Positions 8,559 through 16,104 of a stretch of DNA of 64,000 nt are shown here, in pieces. The notes under the pieces were generated by a model. It was given only the letters and a program-made list of their open reading frames with translations. It was not told where the DNA came from and did not search any database. This DNA is from Phenylobacterium sp. RIFCSPHIGHO2_01_FULL_69_31 (GTDB lineage Bacteria; Pseudomonadota; Alphaproteobacteria; Caulobacterales; Caulobacteraceae): contig NZ_MHXN01000033.1 in assembly GCF_001824475.1 (NCBI RefSeq), forward strand, positions 44,865-108,864, given 5' to 3'. Numbering within the stretch: position 1 is the first letter of the stretch; the number at the start of each line of letters is the position of its first letter. The position numbers and the translations under genes are program-made.

Positions 8559-9251
8559 ATGAAGACGCTTGCCGTCGCCGCGGTCGCGGCGGGCCTGGCG
8601 TTCGCCGGCAGTGCGGATGCGGCCACCAATCTGCTGACCAACGGCAGCTTCGAAAGCGGCCTTTCGGGCTGGACGCTCAGCTCGACCGGCGCCGGCCAGG
8701 GCTATTCGCCGACCGTCGTCATCGCCACCGATGGTGTCGGACGCGGCTATCCGAATGGTGCGTTCGGTGAAGGCGTGCCCGCCGACAACGCGCCTGGCCC
8801 GTTTGCCGGGGACGGCGGCGGCTATGCGGCCTATTTCTCTTCGGACGTGCCGGATGAGACGCTCTCGCAGTCCATCGCGCTCGCCGCCGGCTGGTATGAG
8901 GTCGGCTTCGACGCCTACCTCCCGCTGAACGGCTACAACAACCCGAACGACGCCACCTTCACGGCCACGGTCGGCACCTACACCTGGACGCCCGTTCTGC
9001 TGAAGTCGGGAGCCGGCGCGCCCCAGGTCTGGACCCACTATTCGGCCAAGGTCTACGTGAACCCGGCCCAGGCCAATGTGCCCAGCACCTTCACCTTCAA
9101 GGCCAATGGCTATCCGGCCGTCGATGTGCTGGTCGACCGGGTCTACGTCACTACGGCCGCGGTCCCCGAGCCGACCACCTGGGCCCTGATGATCATGGGC
9201 TTCGGCGGCGCCGGCGCCATGATCCGCCGTCGCCGTCTCGCCGCCGCCTGA
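8559..9251 (+). CDS. PEPxxWA-CTERM sorted secreted protein
   Basis: Exported protein of 230 residues. A signal peptide (MKTLAVAAVAAGLAFAGSADA) is followed by a lectin/carbohydrate-binding-like N terminus (NLLTNGSFESGLSGWTL is typical of extracellular beta-sandwich domains). The end carries the sorting signal VPEPTTWALMIMGFGGAGAM and a basic tail RRRR, the PEPxxWA variant common in Caulobacterales and sphingomonads. Such proteins are cut and anchored or released by an exosortase (EpsH/XrtA type), not found in this window. The ATG at 8559 sits after a gggggat box. A strong terminator follows. Exact role unknown; cell-surface or matrix location is inferred. Confidence 0.85.
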   Translation: MKTLAVAAVAAGLAFAGSADAATNLLTNGSFESGLSGWTLSSTGAGQGYSPTVVIATDGVGRGYPNGAFGEGVPADNAPGPFAGDGGGYAAYFSSDVPDETLSQSIALAAGWYEVGFDAYLPLNGYNNPNDATFTATVGTYTWTPVLLKSGAGAPQVWTHYSAKVYVNPAQANVPSTFTFKANGYPAVDVLVDRVYVTTAAVPEPTTWALMIMGFGGAGAMIRRRRLAAA

Positions 9252-9277
9252 CGGCCGCTGCGTCCCACGAAACGTAA

Positions 9278-9304
9278 AGGCCCCGGCGATGCCGGGGCCT
9301 TTTT
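9278..9304 (+). terminator. Strong Rho-independent terminator
   Basis: Perfect ten-base stem AGGCCCCGGC/GCCGGGGCCT with a three-base GAT loop and a T5 run directly after it. It ends the PEP-CTERM transcript and may also separate it from the convergent maoC-like gene. Confidence 0.9.
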
Positions 9305-9349
9305 CTTGCGCCATAGTCCGGGGCGGGCGCCGCCCCGGATGAAGCTGGC

Positions 9350-9799
9350 TCAGGCGCCGTAGAGGACCGAAATCGTCTCGGCGATGCAGGCGGGCTTGGT
9401 CTCGCCCTCGATCTCGATAGTGCACTCGTTCTTCAGTTGCATGCCGCCGGCCTTGGGCTCGGCGCCGATCAGCTTCTGGCGCATCCGCACGCGCTTGCCG
9501 ACGCGCACCATGTTGATGAAGCGGACCTTGTCCGAGCCGTAGTTGATGCCGCGGGTCACGCCCTTCACCGGCAGCATGCCCTGGCCCAGGAACGGGATCA
9601 GCGACAGAGTGAGATAGCCGTGGGCGATCGGGCCGCCGATCTCACGCGTGGCGCGCTCGACGTCCACGTGGATCCACTGGTGGTCGCCGGTGGCCTCGGC
9701 GAACTGGTTCACGCGCTCCTGGGTGATCTCGATCCAGTCCGACACGCCCACTTCCTGGCCCACCAGTCCGGGCAGGTCCTTGATCTCGACCGGGTTCAT
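9350..9799 (-). CDS. MaoC-like (R)-specific enoyl-CoA hydratase
   Basis: Single hot-dog-fold hydratase of 149 residues. It shows the hydratase-2 pattern: D..I.ITQERVNQFAEATGDHQWIHVD, in which the Asp and the His of the DHQWIHVD turn form the catalytic pair, and GPIAHGYLTLSLIPFL for the substrate-facing helix. The family adds water to trans-2-enoyl-CoA to give the (R)-3-hydroxy form. The ATG at 9799 is chosen because agggag stands seven bases before it; an upstream ATG at 9832 lacks a site. It is a single gene between two PEP-CTERM genes, with no clear operon partner. It could serve fatty acid, steroid side chain or polyhydroxyalkanoate routes. Confidence 0.85.
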   Translation of the reverse strand: MNPVEIKDLPGLVGQEVGVSDWIEITQERVNQFAEATGDHQWIHVDVERATREIGGPIAHGYLTLSLIPFLGQGMLPVKGVTRGINYGSDKVRFINMVRVGKRVRMRQKLIGAEPKAGGMQLKNECTIEIEGETKPACIAETISVLYGA

Positions 9800-9900
9800 T
9801 CTCTTGGCTCCCTCGCGTTTGCGTTCGACCAAGAGCCTCTAACATCTGTTCGGATGAGGGCAAGGCGCCCGCGACGTCAGCGGGCGCCCGCCGCGCCGCG

Positions 9901-10800
9901 TCAGGCGGCGACCGCGGCCAGCCGGCGCTGGCGGCGCAGCATGGCCCCCACCGCGCCAAAGCCGCCGATCAGCAGGGCCCAGGTCGAGGGTTCCGGCACC
10001 GCGCCCGTGGCGAACACGAACGACTGCGTCAGCTTCAGCGGCGTCGTGCCGTACTTGCCGCCGTACTGCTGCACGGGCGTGATCAGGGTGATGCCGTAGT
10101 CGAGCGAGCCGTTGCCGCCGACGAAATAGTTGGTGAGCTGCGAGCCGGACAGATTGTCCACCAGCTGGTCGAACGCGCTGTCGCCGTTGGTCGAGGTCAC
10201 GTCGCGGTTCGACGACACCTGCCAGATGGCGCTCTGCACGGCGGACAGGCGCATATAGCGCGCATTGGCGGCGGCGTTGTAGTCGGCCAGGGCCTGGTTG
10301 TAGGCGGCCTTGCGCGCGTCGTAGCCGCTTTTGGCGGCGTTGTAGGCGGCCGTGCCGGCCGAGCCCCAGGGATAGTCGCTGCGCTTAGGGGCCTTCTCGG
10401 TGAAAGCGGCCGGCGCCACCGGCGCCTCGTCGAACAGCGACTGGCCGTAGTTGGCCAGCAGGCCGATCTTCATCACGTCGCCCTCGTCCAGCGGCTTGCC
10501 GTTGAAATCGGTGCTGAGGGTATTGGTGTCGGTATAGGTCAGGTCCGGCGCATAGTTGGCCGTCGTGATCTGGTGATAGACGTCCACGCACCAGGCCAGC
10601 AGGCTGGTGGCCTGGCCGCCATAGTTCGCCTTGAACTGCATGGGGGCGGCATAGACGCTGCCCAGGCCCGCGATCCGTACCGTCCGCGCGTGATCCATCG
10701 ACCCTACGTCCAGGATCACCGTCTCCGCCTGCGCCGCCGTCGCCGAGACCGCCAGGCTCGCGCCGAACGCCAGGGCCGCCACCATCTTGCTGAACGTCAT
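9901..10800 (-). CDS. PEPxxWA-CTERM sorted secreted protein
   Basis: Exported protein of 299 residues. Signal peptide MTFSKMVAALAFGASLAVSA ending near AQA, and a C-terminal sorting signal VPEPSTWALLIGGFGAVGAM followed by LRRQRR. The body lacks cysteines except in LLAWCVDVYH; a stretch around residues 155-195 is rich in Ala and Tyr (SGYDARKAAYNQALADYNAA) and is probably helical. The pattern 'LLAWCVDVYH..I' with a Gln-rich middle is shared by a group of PEP-CTERM proteins of unknown role. The ATG at 10800 follows gggga; an in-frame ATG at 10842 is less likely because it would hide the signal peptide. Needs an exosortase encoded elsewhere. Confidence 0.82.
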   Translation of the reverse strand: MTFSKMVAALAFGASLAVSATAAQAETVILDVGSMDHARTVRIAGLGSVYAAPMQFKANYGGQATSLLAWCVDVYHQITTANYAPDLTYTDTNTLSTDFNGKPLDEGDVMKIGLLANYGQSLFDEAPVAPAAFTEKAPKRSDYPWGSAGTAAYNAAKSGYDARKAAYNQALADYNAAANARYMRLSAVQSAIWQVSSNRDVTSTNGDSAFDQLVDNLSGSQLTNYFVGGNGSLDYGITLITPVQQYGGKYGTTPLKLTQSFVFATGAVPEPSTWALLIGGFGAVGAMLRRQRRLAAVAA

Positions 10801-10902
10801 CGCCAAGTCCCCACTTCCCTGGTCGCTGTGCGATTTCCGCACAGCGCCCTCTCCATGGGATGCGAGGCTGCAACCAGGGCGCCACCCGCCCCGCCCATCC
10901 CT

Positions 10903-10922
10903 TCACCCCCTCGAGGGGGTGA
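10903..10922. repeat. 20-bp perfect palindrome, likely dispersed intergenic repeat
   Basis: TCACCCCCTCGAGGGGGTGA is a perfect palindrome in the gap between the acyl-CoA synthetase stop and the PEP-CTERM start. A related unit (CTCACCC-GTA-GGGGGAGG) begins at the last 25 bases of the window. Palindromes of this make-up are typical of small intergenic repeats dispersed in Caulobacterales genomes. It may double as a transcription end for the synthetase. Confidence 0.55.
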
Positions 10923-10940
10923 GGGGCGTTCGAATTGGGG

Positions 10941-12479
10941 TCAGACGATCTTGGAGCCTTCCTTGCCCCAGTAGGCGTCGCGGATCAGGCGCTTGTAGAG
11001 CTTGCCGGTCGGGTGCCGCGGCAGTTCCTGCATGAAGTCCAGCATCCGTGGCGACTTCACGTGGCTGAGGTTCTGGCGCGCATAGGCCATCAGCTCGTTG
11101 CGCAGCGCGTCGCCGGCCTCGGCCCAGTCCATAGGCTGGATCACCGCCACCACCTTCTCGCCCATCTCCTCGTCGGGCGCGCCCACCACCGCGGCGTCGG
11201 CGACCTTGGGGTGGCCGATCAGCAGGTTCTCGATCTCCTGCGGATAGATGTTCACCCCGCCCGAGATGATCATGAAGCTCTTGCGGTCGGTGAGGTAGAG
11301 ATAGCCCTCCTCGTCCATCCAGCCCACGTCGCCGAGCGTGGTCCAGCCGTGCTTGTTTGTGCCCTCGGCGATCTTCTCCGGCGCGTTGTGGTAGCTGAGC
11401 GGCGGGCCGTTGGCGAAGTGAACCACGCCCTCGGCCCGGGGCGGCAGGGGCTCGCCGTCCTCGTCGCAGATGCGCAGTTCGCCCAGCACCGCGCGGCCGA
11501 CGGACCCCTTGTGGGTCAGCCACTCGTCCGACTTGATGAAGCAGAACCCGTTGCCCTCGGTGCCGGCGTAGTACTCGTAGATCACCGGGCCCCACCAGGC
11601 GATCATCTGCTCCTTCACCGGCACGGGGCAGGGGGCGGCCGCGTGCACCGCCGAGACCATCGAGGAGACGTCGTACTTCTTCCGCACCTCCTCCGGCAGC
11701 TTCAGCATCCGTACGAAGTGGGTGGGCACGAACTGGCCCACATTGACCTTGTACTTCTCGATCAGGGCCAGGGCCGCCTCGGGATCGAACTTCTCCATCA
11801 CGATCACGGTGCCGCCCAGCTTGTGGACGCTCATGCACCAGCGCAGCGGCGCGGCGTGGTAGAGCGGCGCCGGCGAGATGTAGGTGCAGCCCTCGGGGAA
11901 GCCGAACAGGCCTTGGGTCATCATCACGAGGGCGTTGGGCTCGTCGATGGCCGCGCCGGTGAGGGCGGGCTTCACGCCCTTGGGCCGCCCGGTGGTGCCG
12001 CTGGAATACAGCATGTCCGAGCCGGCGGTCTCGTCGGCGATCGGCGTGGTCGGAAAGCCCGCGCGGGCCGCCTCGAAGCTCTCGTACGGCGACCGCGCCT
12101 CGCCCACCATGTAGAGCTTCACGCCCTTCAGCACGCCGGGCAGCTCGTCCACCACGGCGCCCACGCCCGGCGAGGTGATCAGGGCCTTCGCGCCGCAGTC
12201 GCCGACGATGTACTCGACCTCGCCCGCCGTCAGCTTGGACGAGATGCAGGTGAAGTAGAGCCCAGACCGCTGCGCCGCCCAGGCGATCTCGAAATAGCGG
12301 GGGTTGTTGTCCATCAGGAGCGCGATGACGTCGCCCGGCTTCAGCCCCAGCGAGCGGAACAGGTGCGCCCCCTGGTTCGAGCGCTCGTCCAACTGCCTGT
12401 AGGTCACGGTCTCGCCGGACCCCGCCATGATGTAGGCGGCGCGGTCGGAATGGGTCTTGGCGTGGGTCGCCGGATGCAT
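10941..12479 (-). CDS. Acyl-CoA synthetase (AMP-forming, FadD-like)
   Basis: ATP-dependent acid:CoA ligase of 512 residues. The AMP-binding P-loop is SSGTTGRPKGVK (~residue 160), followed by the A5 region YYAGTEGNGF, the A7 region LGDVGWMDEEGYLYLTDR and the hinge/A10 Lys in HPTGKLYKRLIRD near the C terminus. Both the large and the small lid domain are complete. The family activates fatty, aryl or steroid acids; the short N terminus and PAPLYHAAP motif resemble acyl-CoA synthetases of lipid or steroid catabolism. It reads alone on the minus strand, with a 14-bp palindrome 52 bases upstream as a probable operator. Chain length preference is not readable. Confidence 0.88.
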   Translation of the reverse strand: MHPATHAKTHSDRAAYIMAGSGETVTYRQLDERSNQGAHLFRSLGLKPGDVIALLMDNNPRYFEIAWAAQRSGLYFTCISSKLTAGEVEYIVGDCGAKALITSPGVGAVVDELPGVLKGVKLYMVGEARSPYESFEAARAGFPTTPIADETAGSDMLYSSGTTGRPKGVKPALTGAAIDEPNALVMMTQGLFGFPEGCTYISPAPLYHAAPLRWCMSVHKLGGTVIVMEKFDPEAALALIEKYKVNVGQFVPTHFVRMLKLPEEVRKKYDVSSMVSAVHAAAPCPVPVKEQMIAWWGPVIYEYYAGTEGNGFCFIKSDEWLTHKGSVGRAVLGELRICDEDGEPLPPRAEGVVHFANGPPLSYHNAPEKIAEGTNKHGWTTLGDVGWMDEEGYLYLTDRKSFMIISGGVNIYPQEIENLLIGHPKVADAAVVGAPDEEMGEKVVAVIQPMDWAEAGDALRNELMAYARQNLSHVKSPRMLDFMQELPRHPTGKLYKRLIRDAYWGKEGSKIV

Positions 12480-12531
12480 GATGTCACTCCCTGGGGCGGT
12501 CTGGAGCCGCCCTGTCGCACCCGAGTTGCAG

Positions 12532-12545
12532 ACCTGACGTCAGGT
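12532..12545. promoter_or_regulatory. Candidate TetR-type operator ACCTGACGTCAGGT
   Basis: Perfect 14-bp palindrome 52 bases upstream of the acyl-CoA synthetase start. The TGACGTCA core with symmetrical flanks is the kind of site bound by TetR-family repressors that respond to acyl-CoA. No tetR gene lies nearby, so the regulator would act in trans. The site is also upstream of the small gene on the other strand and could control both. Confidence 0.5.
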
Positions 12546-12725
12546 GCGTCAAGCGGGGGCGAGGCCAAGCGCGCGCGACCTCTGGCGCCCGCCGATCGGG
12601 CGAAGTGGCCGGCCCCTGCCCGAACGCGCGTCACGTGTGACGCATCCGTCACTTTGCAAGGCTTGGTCCTCGCGACGCCGCCGCTCGCCGATCAGGGTTA
12701 CCGGACCGATCCTTCAGGAGGTTCC

Positions 12726-12950
12726 ATGCTCGCCCTGTTGCTTGCCGCCCTCTTCCAGAGCGCCGCACCCGCCTCGACCGCTGTTTCGCCCAGCGCGGCG
12801 GCCGCCAAGGCCGCCAAGCCGGTCTGCCGCAAGGAGACCGTGGTCGGCAGCACCATCAAGAAGAAGATCTGTCCGCGGAAGATCGTCGAGGACGTCGCCC
12901 AGGGCGACCCGACCGACGCCGCGCAGGTGGCTGAGGCGGCCCCGAAGTAG
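12726..12950 (+). CDS. Small secreted protein with paired cysteines
   Basis: Protein of 74 residues, with a hydrophobic leader (MLALLLAALFQSAAPAS) followed by an Ala-rich stretch and a charged core PVCRKETVVGSTIKKKICPR. The two cysteines, 15 residues apart and framing a Val-Gly-Ser turn, could form a disulphide in the periplasm. Small alphaproteobacterial proteins with this C-R-x-E...GS-x-x-x-x-x-x-C pattern are widespread but uncharacterised. A very strong ribosome binding site (aggagg) lies four bases before the ATG, which argues that it is real and well translated. Function unknown. Confidence 0.72.
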   Translation: MLALLLAALFQSAAPASTAVSPSAAAAKAAKPVCRKETVVGSTIKKKICPRKIVEDVAQGDPTDAAQVAEAAPK

Positions 12951-13061
12951 ATCCTGCCTCATGGGCTGGGTGGCGAGAGACCGCCGCCCCAACGCCTCTT
13001 GACCTCCCATCCGTCAACCGCTCCGAACTGGCGGCGAACAAGGATGAGGAAGAGACGACCC

Positions 13062-13940
13062 ATGCCCAGCTTCGAGACCCTGCTCTATGCCGTCGAGGAC
13101 GGCGTCGCGACGATCACGCTGAACCGGCCCGACAAGCTGAACGCCTTCAACACCCAGATGATGAAGGACCTGATCGCCGCCTTCGACGAGACCGACGGCG
13201 ACGACAACGTCCGGGCGGTGATCATCACCGGCGCCGGCCGGGCGTTCTGCGCCGGGGCCGACCTCTCCGCGGGCGGCGCCACCTTCGACTACGACAAGCG
13301 CAGCGCCGAGGACAACGACGCCCGCACCCGCGACGGCGTGCAGCGCGACGGGGGCGGCCTCCTGACCCTGCGCATCTTCGACAGTCTCAAGCCGGTGATC
13401 TCGGCCTGCAACGGCGCTGCGGTCGGGGTGGGCGTGACCATGCAACTCGCCATGGACATCCGCCTCGCCTCCGACACGGCGCGGTACGGCTTCGTCTTCG
13501 CCCGCCGCGGCATCAATCCCGAGGCCTGCTCGTCCTGGTTCCTGCCGCGTCTCGTCGGCATGCAGACGGCGCTGGAGTGGTGCTACACCGGCCGCATCTT
13601 CCCGGCCCAGGAGGCGGCGGAGCGGGGCCTGGTCCGCTCGGTCCACGCGCCGGATGACCTCCTGCCCGCTGCCCGGGCCATCGCCCGCGAGATCGCGGAC
13701 AACACCGCGCCGGTTTCCGTAGCCATCACCCGCCAGCTCCTCTGGCGTATGGCGGGGGCCAGCCACCCGATGGAGGCGCACAAGGCCGACAGCCGGGGCA
13801 TCCAGGCTCGCGGTCGGGCCGCCGACGCCCGGGAAGGGGTCACATCGTTCCTCGAGAAGCGCCCCCCGAACTACCCGGACAAGGTCTCGGCGGACCTGCC
13901 CGACATCTGGCCGCACTGGACAGCGCCCACGTTCAGCTGA
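13062..13940 (+). CDS. Enoyl-CoA hydratase/isomerase (crotonase family)
   Basis: Crotonase-fold protein of 292 residues. It has the entry NRPDKLNAFNTQM, the first oxyanion-hole strand GAGRAFCAGADLSAGG and the second CNGAAVGVGVTMQLAMDIR. Position of the catalytic glutamates: FVFARRGINPEACSSWFLPR supplies one Glu, while the position of the first is less clear, so hydratase and isomerase activity cannot be told apart. The ATG at 13062 follows aggaag; upstream extension to 12999 would have no good site. It is monocistronic with a terminator after it. A role in beta-oxidation or a related acyl-CoA route fits its neighbours. Confidence 0.87.
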   Translation: MPSFETLLYAVEDGVATITLNRPDKLNAFNTQMMKDLIAAFDETDGDDNVRAVIITGAGRAFCAGADLSAGGATFDYDKRSAEDNDARTRDGVQRDGGGLLTLRIFDSLKPVISACNGAAVGVGVTMQLAMDIRLASDTARYGFVFARRGINPEACSSWFLPRLVGMQTALEWCYTGRIFPAQEAAERGLVRSVHAPDDLLPAARAIAREIADNTAPVSVAITRQLLWRMAGASHPMEAHKADSRGIQARGRAADAREGVTSFLEKRPPNYPDKVSADLPDIWPHWTAPTFS

Positions 13941-13968
13941 ACGGCGATCACATGACAATCTTCACGGC

Positions 13969-13997
13969 GGCGCCCCTCGTGGGCGCCGTTTCGTTTT
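13969..13997 (+). terminator. Rho-independent terminator
   Basis: Seven-base stem GGCGCCC/GGGCGCC with a CTCGT loop, followed by GTTTCGTTTT. It lies 28 bases after the enoyl-CoA hydratase stop codon. Confidence 0.75.
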
Positions 13998-14236
13998 CTG
14001 ACCTGGAAAGGCATGTGGCGGCGCAGGTCCATCTTCGCAGGTAGAGGAGCCGCCCAACTCCAACGCCGCGACAGCTCTTGTTCTCGGGTGCGCTCGTCTT
14101 CTGTTCTCGTAATACGCGTGACGGTGTTGCTCTATTTCTCTGTTGTGTGCAGCGGACGATATGGATAATGACGGCACACCGATCTTATGAATCGCTGCAC
14201 GGCGCTGTTGTCGCCCAACCTTCGGAATCAAGAGAA

Positions 14237-14656
14237 ATGGACGAGAAGTCGGAAGTCATTGAGATGACCGCGGACATTGTTTCCGCCTATGTCGGCAACA
14301 ACACTGTCGCAGCGGCGGACCTTCCCGGGCTGATCCAGAGCGTGCACCGTGCGCTGGCGGGGGTGTCTTCGGGGACCGAGACCGTCGAAGCCGCGCCGAA
14401 GGAGCCGGCGGTTCCGATCCGCCGCTCGATCACGCCGGACTACCTCGTGTGCCTGGAGGACGGCCGCAAGTTCAAGTCGCTGAAGCGGCACCTGCGCACC
14501 AAGTACAACATGAGCCCCGAAGAATACCGCGCCAAGTGGGGCCTGCCGAAGGACTACCCGATGGTCGCGCCGAACTACGCCAAGGCGCGTTCGGATCTGG
14601 CCAAGCAGATGGGCCTGGGCCAGGGCGGCCGCCAGGCGCCGCGCAAGAAGCGCTAA
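14237..14656 (+). CDS. mucR: MucR/Ros-family transcriptional regulator
   Basis: DNA-binding regulator of 139 residues. The N-terminal part (DIVSAYVGNNTV, DLPGLIQSVHRAL) is the oligomerisation region of MucR proteins. The C-terminal part holds the Ros-type zinc-finger fold VCLEDGRKFKSLKRHLRTKY and MSPEEYRAKWGLPKDYPMV. In true Ros fingers zinc is bound by two Cys and two His; here only Cys72 and His85 remain, with Asp75, Lys89 and Tyr90 at the other positions, as in zinc-free Ros homologues. MucR proteins bind AT-rich sites, silence genes and in Caulobacterales act with SciP/CtrA in cell-cycle control. The 240-base leader upstream is T-rich (14090-14160), fitting autoregulation. The ATG at 14237 follows agaga. 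Confidence 0.87.
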   Translation: MDEKSEVIEMTADIVSAYVGNNTVAAADLPGLIQSVHRALAGVSSGTETVEAAPKEPAVPIRRSITPDYLVCLEDGRKFKSLKRHLRTKYNMSPEEYRAKWGLPKDYPMVAPNYAKARSDLAKQMGLGQGGRQAPRKKR

Positions 14657-14679
14657 GCCTCCAGCGACCGACGATGTTC

Positions 14680-14715
14680 GAACGCCCGCCGACCTCCGGC
14701 GGGCGTTCTGCTTTC
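14680..14715 (+). terminator. Terminator-like hairpin after mucR
   Basis: Perfect eleven-base stem GAACGCCCGCC/GGCGGGCGTTC with a seven-base loop, 24 bases past the mucR stop. The T-tract after it is short (TGCTTTC), so efficiency is uncertain. Confidence 0.7.
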
Positions 14716-14725
14716 GGCCGTGCCG

Positions 14726-14740
14726 TTAACCATTTTTACA
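14726..14740 (+). promoter_or_regulatory. Candidate CtrA site TTAACCAT upstream of PAS gene
   Basis: TTAACCATTTTTACA contains TTAACCAT, one of the two motifs described for CtrA targets in Caulobacter, and also reads as TTAA-N7-TACA, one or two bases off the full box. It is about 100 bases before the start of the PAS-domain gene in otherwise GC-rich DNA. Confidence 0.4.
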
Positions 14741-14831
14741 GGCCGGAACGCGTTTCCCGCTTGCCGCCGATTCGCGGGTCAGGCGATATGTGATTCATCA
14801 TGAATCCAAGCCGTTGCTCGAGTAACTGAAG

Positions 14832-15320
14832 ATGGCGGCTCACATGTCACCCCCGGCTGCGGCGATCCGCGCGCACGAAGAACTGTTCGCCTACTGGAGC
14901 TCGCTGCGCGCCGACGCCCCGGTGCCGCCGCGCAAGCGGCTCGACCCGGCCGACATGAAGCGCCTCTTGCCCACCGTCAGCCTGATCGAGGCGCCGGGCG
15001 AGTGCGGCGACTACCGGGTGCGCCTGGCCGGCACCGGCCTCTACAACGTCTACGGCCGCGAGATCACCGGCCGCCGCTTCTCCGAGATCTACAACAGCTC
15101 GGCGGCCGAGTACTGGCGCCACGAATTGGGCCGGGTGGTCCGCGACCGCCGGCCGGGCGTCGGCGTCCACAACCTCGCCTGGCGCGGGGCCTCGCACCTG
15201 TCGCTGATCTGGATCCGCCTGCCGCTGGCCACCAAGGGCTCGGAGGTCGACATGATCCTGGGTTACGACGCCGTCGTGGGCCTCAGCGCCGTGCAGAGCG
15301 GCATCCGCCCGGCCGCCTGA
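14832..15320 (+). CDS. PAS-domain protein (PAS_5 type)
   Basis: Protein of 162 residues that matches the layout of the alphaproteobacterial PAS_5 family: a helix with LFAYWSSLRADAPVPPRKRLDP, then DMKRLLPTVSLIE, the PAS strands DYRVRLAGTGLYNVYGREITG (split here as YRVRLAGTGLYNVYG), RRFSEIYN, and a final strand RLPLATKGSEVDMILGYD. No output domain is attached. Such proteins are numerous in Caulobacterales and mostly unstudied; some act in motility or cell-cycle pathways. A TTAACCAT motif upstream suggests CtrA control. A start at 14844 (Met5) is also possible. Confidence 0.78.
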   Translation: MAAHMSPPAAAIRAHEELFAYWSSLRADAPVPPRKRLDPADMKRLLPTVSLIEAPGECGDYRVRLAGTGLYNVYGREITGRRFSEIYNSSAAEYWRHELGRVVRDRRPGVGVHNLAWRGASHLSLIWIRLPLATKGSEVDMILGYDAVVGLSAVQSGIRPAA

Positions 15321-15414
15321 TCGCGCCTACACTTAGCCAACTCGGAAAGTTTATCTTGCGCCGACGGGTCTTTGGCGTAACACTTCGCCGCTTTGGAAAC
15401 TGTTTGGCGGCCCC

Positions 15415-16095
15415 ATGACTCTCATCCTCCATGCCCACCCGCTGTCCTCGTACTGCCACAAGGTGCTGATCGCTCTCTACGAGGCGGGGACGCCCTTCGA
15501 GTCGCGCCATGTCGACCTGGGCGACCCGGCCGCCCGGGCGAAGTTCATGACCATCTCGCCCTGGGGCAAGATGCCGGCGCTAGAGGATAAGGCGCGCAGG
15601 GAGATCGTCTTCGAGACCTCCATCATCGTGGAATACCTCGACCGCCACTATCCGGGGCCGCACCCGCTCCTGCCGGCGGATGAGGACGCGCGGCTTCAAG
15701 CCCGGCTCTGGGACCGGGTGTTCGATCTCTACGTCCAGGGCCCCATGGGGGCGGCGGTGATGGCGACCATCAGGGGGGAGCCCGAGCGGATCCCCGAACA
15801 CGCGGAAGCGCTGCTCGCCTCCTACCGCCAGATCGAGGCCCACATGGCGGGCCGCGAGTGGGCCGCCGGGTCCACGTTCAGCCTGGCCGACTGCGCGGCG
15901 GCGCCGGCGCTCTTCTATGCGCGGGTCGTCGCCCCGTTCCCCGACGATCACCCCGCGATCGCGGCCTATTTCGAGCGGCTGATCGCCCGTCCGTCGGTGG
16001 CGCGCACCCTGGTCGAGGCCCGGCCGTGGTTCCACATGTATCCGTATCGGGACCGGTTGGAGCCGCGCTTCCTGGGCGAGGCGTCCACGGGCTAA
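15415..16095 (+). CDS. Glutathione S-transferase
   Basis: GST of 226 residues. The N-terminal thioredoxin-like half has HPLSSYCHKVLIALYEAG, with Ser/Cys near residues 11-14 as the likely activating residue, cis-Pro in WGKMPALED and the glutathione-binding turn ETSIIVEYLDRHYPG. The C-terminal helical half has SLADCAAAPALFYA, the usual N-capping box. The Ser-x-x-Cys site points to the Beta/Xi-like or stringent-starvation-like bacterial classes. It ends nine bases before an arsR gene but may be an independent unit. It may serve detoxification of electrophiles; the substrate is unknown. Confidence 0.86.
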   Translation: MTLILHAHPLSSYCHKVLIALYEAGTPFESRHVDLGDPAARAKFMTISPWGKMPALEDKARREIVFETSIIVEYLDRHYPGPHPLLPADEDARLQARLWDRVFDLYVQGPMGAAVMATIRGEPERIPEHAEALLASYRQIEAHMAGREWAAGSTFSLADCAAAPALFYARVVAPFPDDHPAIAAYFERLIARPSVARTLVEARPWFHMYPYRDRLEPRFLGEASTG

Positions 16096-16104
16096 GCTCG
16101 CGCC

